Shown here one piece after another: positions 24,501 through 33,500 of a stretch of 64,000 nt of DNA (its first letter is position 1; each line of letters starts with the position of its first letter). Origin of the DNA: Catonia carolina (taxonomy: Eukaryota > Arthropoda > Insecta > Hemiptera > Achilidae); the NCBI GenBank assembly GCA_035578175.1, contig JAQMRL010000008.1, positions 64,481,541 through 64,545,540 on the forward strand, in the 5' to 3' direction. The notes under the pieces are model-generated. The model was given only the letters and a program-made list of their open reading frames with translations, did not search any database and had not been told where the DNA came from. The translations under genes and the position numbers were made by a program.

Positions 24501-27500
24501 AAACAGTGAAAAATTACAAGAATAAACTACTACTCCCGGTTGACCGATTTTGATGAAAATGGTCACGTCCGGTAGTGGTATGTAGCTTAAGTTCTAAATT
24601 TCAAGTTTGTACGATGTTCCGTTCTTGAGATATTCTGTTCACACACACTCAAGACTAATCGCTAAAAACATGTTTTTTGGGTTCAGGGGGTCTGAAAACG
24701 TGTAGATCCGGTGAAAAATTGACATGAAAACAATACTTTCCTTCCTATACATTCATATAGGCAAGAGAAAGTAAAAAAGTTAAAATACATGTTGTTTTAG
24801 CTATTTTGAAGACGCTTAAAATATCTAAAGAAATTGATACTGCAATATTAAAGGTCTCATGCCCCAAAAAGGCATTTAAAAATCACTTTTTAATTAGGGC
24901 GATTAAAGTGGAATTTTAATAGTACAATAAGTAAAGGGATTTTAAATGCAAGATTTTGTTTCAATTTACTATGATTTTTGTTTAATTTCTATGATTGCCG
25001 ACATTATCGTATTGGTACTCCCACAGAATTCATAAAAAATCAGTGCATGTATGTAACACCTGGTAATTTATTTTCATAAGGGAGTAAATTCAGTTGTATT
25101 GCTAGCTGTCTTGTAGCATTGAGATACAAGTACGAAGAATTTGTATCAATATTGATGAATAAATAATTCCAGGGCTACAATATAGTTCTGTTTCTTATCA
25201 CATGGTCAGCCAATTATACGACTGAAACATTTAAGAACAGAAGAGGTGTAAAAGACATTAGTCAGAGTATCTCCTCTGAGGGTAATGAATTTCATTAAAC
25301 AGCCCCAGTCCCTGTGGTGAACGAAAGTTGCAAGGTGGAAAGTAGATCCACCCTACTTTTGGAGGGCGTGGCATGCTGATTAGCACACTTTTCCACTCGC
25401 GTAGAAGGCAGTGGTAAACCACATCATTCCTTGTTTTATTTAGTTAAGCCTGTACAGGTTCAAACCAGCCTTTTTTTTTTTTGCTAAAGATCTAAACAAC
25501 TGATTGATAAGTAGCTTTGGAGCTTTGAGATAAAAATATTTGAAGTAAATATATCTATGATTTAAACCTTTTTTTATGAATTGTATAAATAAATCAGTGG
25601 ACTGATCATGATTGTTGTTTTTTACTTTATTTTTCAGGATTTGGAATTGCTCAGAAATCATATGCAATGGATACACAAAGTTAAAATACATCCGAAGATG
25701 ATATACAACCGGCCACCATTAAACTGTCAAAAATGCCAGTTCAGATTTTTCACAGATCAAGGATTGGAAAGACATCTGTTAGGATCACATGGCCTTGTCA
25801 CTTCTAGTATGCAGGAAGCAGCTAACAAAGGAAAGGATGGAGGAAGGTGCCCTGTTTGTGGACGTGTAAGTGCACATTTATGACTAGTTGATAGTTCATT
25901 TTCTTAATATTAAAAATTGTTTTCTCTTTACATTCTCATTCCAAAGATTTTGTAAAGCAATATTTTTTACAAATGCTTAAAAAATAAAGTTATATTATCA
26001 CGTTTTAACCCCTTTCTTCCAGTTCTTAACCAGCACGTAATACATTTCAGACCTGTTTATTCTTCTTCAGATATATTATTAACATGAAAATTTCATGTTA
26101 AACATTGTTAAACTCTACCACAGCACTGGCCAATCAATATTTAATATTGATTGGCCAGTGCTGTGGTAGAATTTTGAAAAATAAACAGGTGGGGTTGGGC
26201 ACTACTATCAGGTAGACATTCTAACAGGATATCATGTACACAACCTGACAACATGAATAGTAGTGCCCACTCCCTCACGGCCAATTCTATTTTTCAAAAT
26301 TTAAAAATTCTACCCCAACATAGGCAAATTAATATTTCATGTTAATAATATTGTGCGGGTCCAAGCTCCGTGTAGTTGCAGGGTGAAGGGTACGGGTGAG
26401 GTATAATGAATGAGTGGCGCATGCTGGGAGAATGATTGTTGTATTACTCTGATTCAAAACATTCATTTTCAAACTTTCGGTAATTAACATATTTGTTTGT
26501 ATTTACTACATTCATTTATGTACATATTTTGATATGAATTGGGAAGTTAAATATTATGAATCCGACCAAGTTAATAACCTGGTAGGTTAAATTAATGTGC
26601 CAGATGATAAGAAAATTTTTTTGGTCTAGTTAGTACACGTTACCACTACAAATGCATCAGCTGTGAAACACTACTAACTCATTCATTCTCCCACTACTAT
26701 AACAACGCACTGCATTCCTTCCAACTACACGGAGCTGGGACTCAAGCAATACATTTGTACTAATTTTTTTACACTAAATAAAACGACATTTTGCTCGTGC
26801 CAAAAGAAACGTACAAATTTGAAATTTTGTACACCCTGTAAGAATGTTATTCGCTGTGTTGTGTTAAAATTTGAAACTTGTTGGTCAAATAATTCTTGAG
26901 TTATACGCCTCTAAACGCATGAAATTTTTTGCGATAGCAAATAAACGGGTCTTTTTGTCTTCCAACCTTGATATGACAATTTCAAACTACATTAATTAAA
27001 AATATAGGACTATTATAGGTCAACGCAGCATAACATGAGCTAAATTTTGATGTAAAGTATGTTGAAATCTGATTTCGTTTTGGAGTTACAAGGGTTAAAA
27101 CTAAGGTGTATATAATAATGAAACCGATGGTAAGTAACCTGTAGATTCCGATACAGTGCTTACTTCATAGATAAATTCATAGATGGCGGCTGTATAGCCT
27201 TGATAGTTGAACTATTGGTTAGTGCAAAATACAGTGGAAAGGGTTAAAAATAAACTGGATAGTTAAAAATTTCAACCTAATTTTTAACATCCATTCAGTT
27301 AACTTGGTTGTATCAAGTTGTACAGAAATTGAAATAATGATATACTTTCATTGCTAAACAGTTAAAATATAACACCTATGATAAGATTTTTTCTTTGGTC
27401 AGTAGTGTAAGTGTTAAAACTTATGACGAGCATTGTTGGTAATAAAGGTTAAAATCTATAATGAATTACTAATTAATAACGTAACCTATTATTAAAATCT

Positions 27501-30500
27501 GCAGCTACTTATAGTTAACCAGGTCTATTTTGATTTTGAGTGCATTGTTGTTCAGAAAAAAATCAAAAATTTAATGTTTTTTTTTTAATTACTTTTCAGG
27601 TTTATCAATGGAAACTATTAAATCACGTGGCACGTGATCACAATATGTCTTTGAAACCAGCTCACTTATCATACAAGTGTACTGTTTGCACCGCCACTTT
27701 TGGAATGTACAAACAATTTGAGAATCATGTTTATTCAGCTCATAGCGTCGTCGCAAAACGAGTTATGGATAAAAAGTCACCAAACTCTTCTTCGCAACAG
27801 CCTTCTACTAGTTCTTCACAGGTGCTTATTAATTATTTTGTTGTAATCAATTCATTTGTTGCTGAAATATTATTTGTGAACTAAGGCATTTTTTGTAAAT
27901 GTTAATATGATGTGAGGTGGTGGACTGGCTTTATGCCAGTGTTCCATTCTAATTCGATTTTTTTATATATTTGGGATTTTTTCATTATTTGTTATATCTC
28001 TCATATTTTTTTTTGCATTACTGTGCAAAACATTCATGATAGAAATGAACAAATGTTATAATACTGAGAGCTGTAACATTTTCTCGACTAATCTTTTATT
28101 TACTGGGTTTAGCACGTTCAGTGCGACAGACACATAAATTTAGCCAGTCTATATCTTTAATTATCTCTTCTTTCTATGTTGTGGTGGGGCGAATAGTATT
28201 TCTATTATTGGGTAGTTCTAGAAAAAGGTTCATTCTATGCCAATGTGCGATCAGTTTTTGAACAGACGTCACGGGTTTTTTGTTTGATGGAATTTTTAAA
28301 AACCGATATATTTATTGCTCAGTTTGAAGTTTTCCGTGCAATTTTTGTTACTTATAAAAATAATCAGTTTTAAATTAAATTTTTTGATTTTTATGCTACA
28401 TTATTGATAATATTATTTCATCTGCATTCTTATAATTGCGTAAGAAAACTAATATTTACACGATCTTTCTATGTTTTGTAGTAATAGAAATATTACAAAA
28501 ATTTATTTCAAGACATTAACTTTCATTACAATTAATCAATTACACACAATTAATTGTAGTAAATATTAAGTATGGCATAATAATCCAGTAAATAATTAAA
28601 TTTTTGTACACGAATATAATGGCGTCGAGCCAGTTTACCATTGAACATGTTAACCCTTGAGTGCTGGGAGAGGTTCGGGTAGTTGTGAATTTTGAGCTGG
28701 CGTATTTATAAAGCTATCAGGATGTGTGATATCTCAAATTACGGTTTCTGAAATGTAGTCAAATTTGATATAAAACACTATCTATGTACTTTTATGATAG
28801 TGCTGGTGAAGTTTGCCAACCGAAGGTTTGGCTTTACCAATCATTCAGATAGTGTAACTTAATGAAAGTGTATTACAAAGATGGTGATGAGTATGATGAC
28901 CAATACATGTTTATGAAATTGTTAAAAGAAATTATTGCATTCTTTAGCACAGATAATAAAATGCAGTTTGTCTTTACCATAAACAGCTTTGAGAAGTTTA
29001 TATGTATGAAAACAGATTTTTGGATATGATTGCAGTTTTTAACTTTTAGTTGTCACGACTGCAATTATACAGTTAACTCTATGAAATCGACGTGTTTTAC
29101 AAGCAATAATGAAACTTCAAATATCATAACACGCTCTCGAATAAATTCCTTTATCTATTTTCAATACTGATGAAAAATTATGAAAAAATTCCAGGTGCTT
29201 TATTTAATGCGTATGCTTCTTTTGCAAATAAAAACATGAAAATCGCTTGGCGTAGAGCAAGCGGAAAATTTGTGTGTTTACTTAATATTTTTTACTGTAA
29301 CAGGCTGAAATTTCAGTCTTGCAAAAAATTTTACATGACATGTTTTGTGAATAAAACCATATTTTTCGTACAATAATCAGGTAAAGATTGGGCAGTTTAA
29401 AATTTGTGCAGCATTATTTAAAGAGCATGCAATGCAATCACAGTTGATGTAAAACTGCCTATCTTTTCCAATAGCAATTGACACGTGTGCATTGCACTCA
29501 AATCTATTAAAACACACAATCACTCATAAAATTGACAAAGAAAGAAATATCTTCTATCTCAAAAATTGGTCCCCTTCCCTAACAGTTAAATATAAAAATA
29601 CGATCTTCCCTTACTTCATCGAAAACAGAGGGAAACAGCACTGCATTCATACAAACTCAAAATATGAAATATTTAAAAAGTTACTATGTCTGGAACATAG
29701 TTGAAGGTATTAAAAAGTTTGTCCACTTTGCTCTTTCATTGTTCTGTTACACGTACACAAAATGCATTGTATAATACATCAAATGAAAGAGCATTTTAAT
29801 GCGAGTAATTTGATATATATATAGTGGGCATTATAAATACGCACGTTGTACGGCGGTAAAGACAGTATTTACCAGATCAACTTTATTTGGCTTCCGATTT
29901 GAATGAAAGGGTTAAACGTAATAGAAAACAGAAGTGTGTAAAATATAGTCATAAAATTGTTGGACTATAAAGACACTTAATTTTAATTTGTAATTAATTG
30001 TTTGTTTGAATTTTACAGGGAGACTCATTATTGAAGCCCTTAAAGATTAATGATGAGATAACCATCATTCCACAACCGCCTCGTAACTCCAAACCAAAAT
30101 CAGGTCCAAACACACGAACTAGTGGTGGGGGAAGTGGTGGTAGTAGTAGTAATAGCAAAGGGAAGGTAAGTGCTGGTTTCAAAAACATTCATGTAGTAAC
30201 TTCTATTAGCACCATCATCAGTGGTTAAAGGTTTTTTAATTTCTTTGTTGAATTGTAATTGAAATTGGTAATTAATTTCAGCTATATCCATAGTTTAGTT
30301 TTGCTTATTACAGAAATGTATCTCAATGTAATACTGAAGGTATTAGATAAAAGATCTGATCTTAAATATTGTGTTTCTTGTAATTAACTCTTAATAGCTA
30401 ATCTCATTCTTGCCATTTATAACATTTAACAATTTATGGTGTAAATTCTGGAGAGAATTTTCATTTGTGTATAAAAATGATTGCCCTGTTTTCTAGTTAA

Positions 30501-33500
30501 CGTATGTCTTAATTGAGACAATATTTTCTGTTGTCTTGTCTATTGCTAAATAGCTGTTTGCATTTCATAAAAAAGCATAAATGTTTTTTTCTGTTTGTTA
30601 ATTAAAGGTGTTCAGGTTGTTTTCCTGTAAATAATTGAAACTTTTCTTTTTCGGTTAGGTTTTTCATTTTGACTTTATAAAGAAAACATCAAAGTAGTAA
30701 GTACCAAAGCATTTAAAATCTCGCTGCAATATGTTGCTGTGAGGAAGTTCTAAAATTTCAAAATAAAACATTTTTCTGAATTTCCTTTAACTAACTGCCC
30801 TTCTGCCAGCTGCGTATGTATTCTTGTAATTCTTATTCTGTCATTGATTAATTAATTGTGTGCAATTTTAAGGGCACCATAAATTAACTATTTTTTTTTA
30901 AATAATTGTGTAGTCTATAGTTGCCAAAGAGAAATAGAATTCTGACTTTCCAACAGCAATATTAATAATTCCTTTTTTTACTTAACCCTGTGAAATTTTG
31001 TCCCTTCGGAATTTTTTTTTTTAAACAGACAGGCCTTTGAGGACCATGCAAATACCACCTCATGTAGCCTCCTTCTTTCTCCAGAAATTCTTCATCTTCT
31101 CCGACTGTTCGGCTCCTTTCGTCAGTCCATTCTCCTGTGTTGAGATTCCTCCCTTCATCCATAAGAACCTTCAGTCTAAAAATTTTGTTTCTGTATTCTT
31201 CTTGATCTACTATGGGTTTCATAATCATAGACACCAGAGTTTAAACTCTTGTATCTCCAAAACTATGAGTCTGATTTCAACATACTTTATTTTAAAATTT
31301 AGCTCATTTTATTCTGCATCGATTGATAGTCCTATATTTTTAATGTTGTTTAAAATTGCCTAATCGAGGTTGGAAGAGAAAAAGACCCGGTTTTTTGCTA
31401 CCGCAACAAATTTTATGCGTTTCGAGGTGTGTAACTTGATAACTATTTGACCGAAACGTTTGAAATTTTAATACAACAGACAAATTATATACTTACAGTG
31501 TATACAAAATTTCAAATTCGTAAGTTTTTTAAATTTTGATTTATTAACAATATTCTGAACCCTTGCTATCTTGGTAACTGCTCAATCATTTAGCACGGGC
31601 AAACTATCGTTTTATTTAGTGTCAAAAACTTAGTACAGTTATGTAAATAACATGAAATATTGATTGGCCAATGTTGTGGTAGAATTTTTAAAATTTTGAA
31701 AAATAGAGTGGGTAATGCGGGGGTAGGCGCTACTATCCATGTTGCCTGAATCTGACTGTCTACCTGAATTGACAATGCAGTCTGTCAATTCAGATAGACA
31801 GTCCGATAGGATGTCATGTACGCAAACTGGCAACATGGATATAAGCGCCCCCACCCCCACATTAGTCTTATTTTCAAAATTTTAAAAATTCTACCACAAC
31901 ATTGGCCAATCAATATTTCATGTTATGTATCTGTACTAAGTTTTTTACGCTGAATAAAACGATAGTTTGCTCGTGCCAAACGTCGAGTGGTTACTGAGAT
32001 AGCAAGGGTTCAGAATATTGTTAAAATCAAAATTTCAAACGTTTTGGTCAAATAATTATCGAGTTACACGCCTCTAAATGCATGAAATTTGTTGCAGTAG
32101 CAAAAAAACTGGGTCTTTTTGTCTTCCAACCCCAATATGGTAATTTTTAAACAATATTAATAATATAGGACTATTAAGGGTCAATGCAGAATAAAATAAG
32201 CTGAATTTTGATGTAAAGATCCGACTCATAGTTTTGGAGGTGCAAGGGTTCAAACTCGGGTGTCTATGATTATAAAACTGATAGTAGGCACTCTTTTTCT
32301 GTAATGTTAACCTTCTTGAATTCTCCCTTCATCTGCTTAACACAGCCACCCTGACCCTTGTAGTTCCAGAGTTTATGAAAAATTTGTTTGTTTAATCTTG
32401 ATTAATTCATTTGGACCACATGTCCAAAGAAATTGTGTTGTATATTTCTTAATTTGATCTCAGTCTGTAACCCTCCTGTGTTCTTCTCTGACCATGAATC
32501 CTTGTTAAAATTTTTCTCTTTATCTAGAGTAAATTTTCCATTCCAGTTATACTCGCAGTTACCATGTTGTACAAGATGACTGGTTTTACCATTGTGTATA
32601 AAGCCTTATCTTAGCATTTTCTGAAAGGTTATTTTTATTGTAATTATTCCTTGTGCAGAAGTTCAGTTATTCCAATTTTTGTTTTTTGGTCCCAATCACC
32701 AGTTTTTCTGGTCCATTTCTACTAATTTATTTATTATATTTTATTTTTAATAATTCCTTTTTTTACTTATCCTGGTGAATTTTTGTCCTATTGGAATGTT
32801 TTTAGGGAATTTTTATGTAATCACATACGTATGTTATAATATTAACTTAAGTTGAAAGGCATTTAACAATCATTGCTATTTTTGCTGTCTAAAAAAAGCT
32901 GTATAGTTGTAACTTAAGAGCTCAGTTGTAAAGCACAACAAAGCTTGGTAGGAGGAATTGTCAGCACATACCCTTAATTGCCTTTGTAGTAAATGTGTGT
33001 GTTTCTCGGTGGATATGATATTTAAATTTCCTGTAAATATCTGATTGTAAAATTTCTTCATTATTTTATTGTATACATTTAAAACTATACATGCAGTTTG
33101 ACTTGTATCAAAGCCGCTCGTCTTAATCTTCTTACAGGTTTTGTCCGAGAAGTACTTTGGTAGGAATTTTGTAATTTAATATACAAAGGGATTGTTAAAA
33201 CGACTAACATTGTACGTGAATAAACACAAACAAATGCTTTTGTTCAAATCCATGCCTACTCACATCAAAAATCCAAGGATAATACAGCAATGAAATCATT
33301 GGTTTTCTGAATTAATGAACAGTTGCGATAATGAAGTAAATACTCAAAATGCAGCTAATATTCAATCCTATTGTAAAACTATTTAATATTTTACTGACAT
33401 GTTACAGTTGCTGTATCACTGATGTTTTTGGCTTTTTTATATTATAATGTACAATAGAACTAAAAGATTTATTTCATAATTATGATTTTGTATGACTTTA

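Larger units (their letters stand above)
26088..27135. mobile_element. Composite fold-back element, copy 1 (one arm)
   Basis: The hairpin core (26088-26345) and the following arm (26760-27130; TTTTGCTCGTGCCAAA, CGGGTCTTTTTGTCTTCCAA, ATATAGGACTATTA) match the core and right arm of 31208-32289. The left arm is missing. A second MITE (26357-26745) splits it. Confidence 0.75.
30960..32790 (-). pseudogene. LINE 3' region split by a fold-back insertion
   Basis: The minus strand from about 32500 reads RNIQHNFFGHVVQMN, one stop, then KQIFHKLWNYKGQGG and MKGEFKKVNITEKE up to about 32290. It resumes at 31220 with KPIVDQEEYRNKIFRLKVL and GEWTDERSRTVGEDEEF. The order fits the C-terminus of a non-LTR retrotransposon ORF. 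A direct repeat TTAATAATTCCTTTTTTTA marks 30963 and 32748. Confidence 0.7.
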
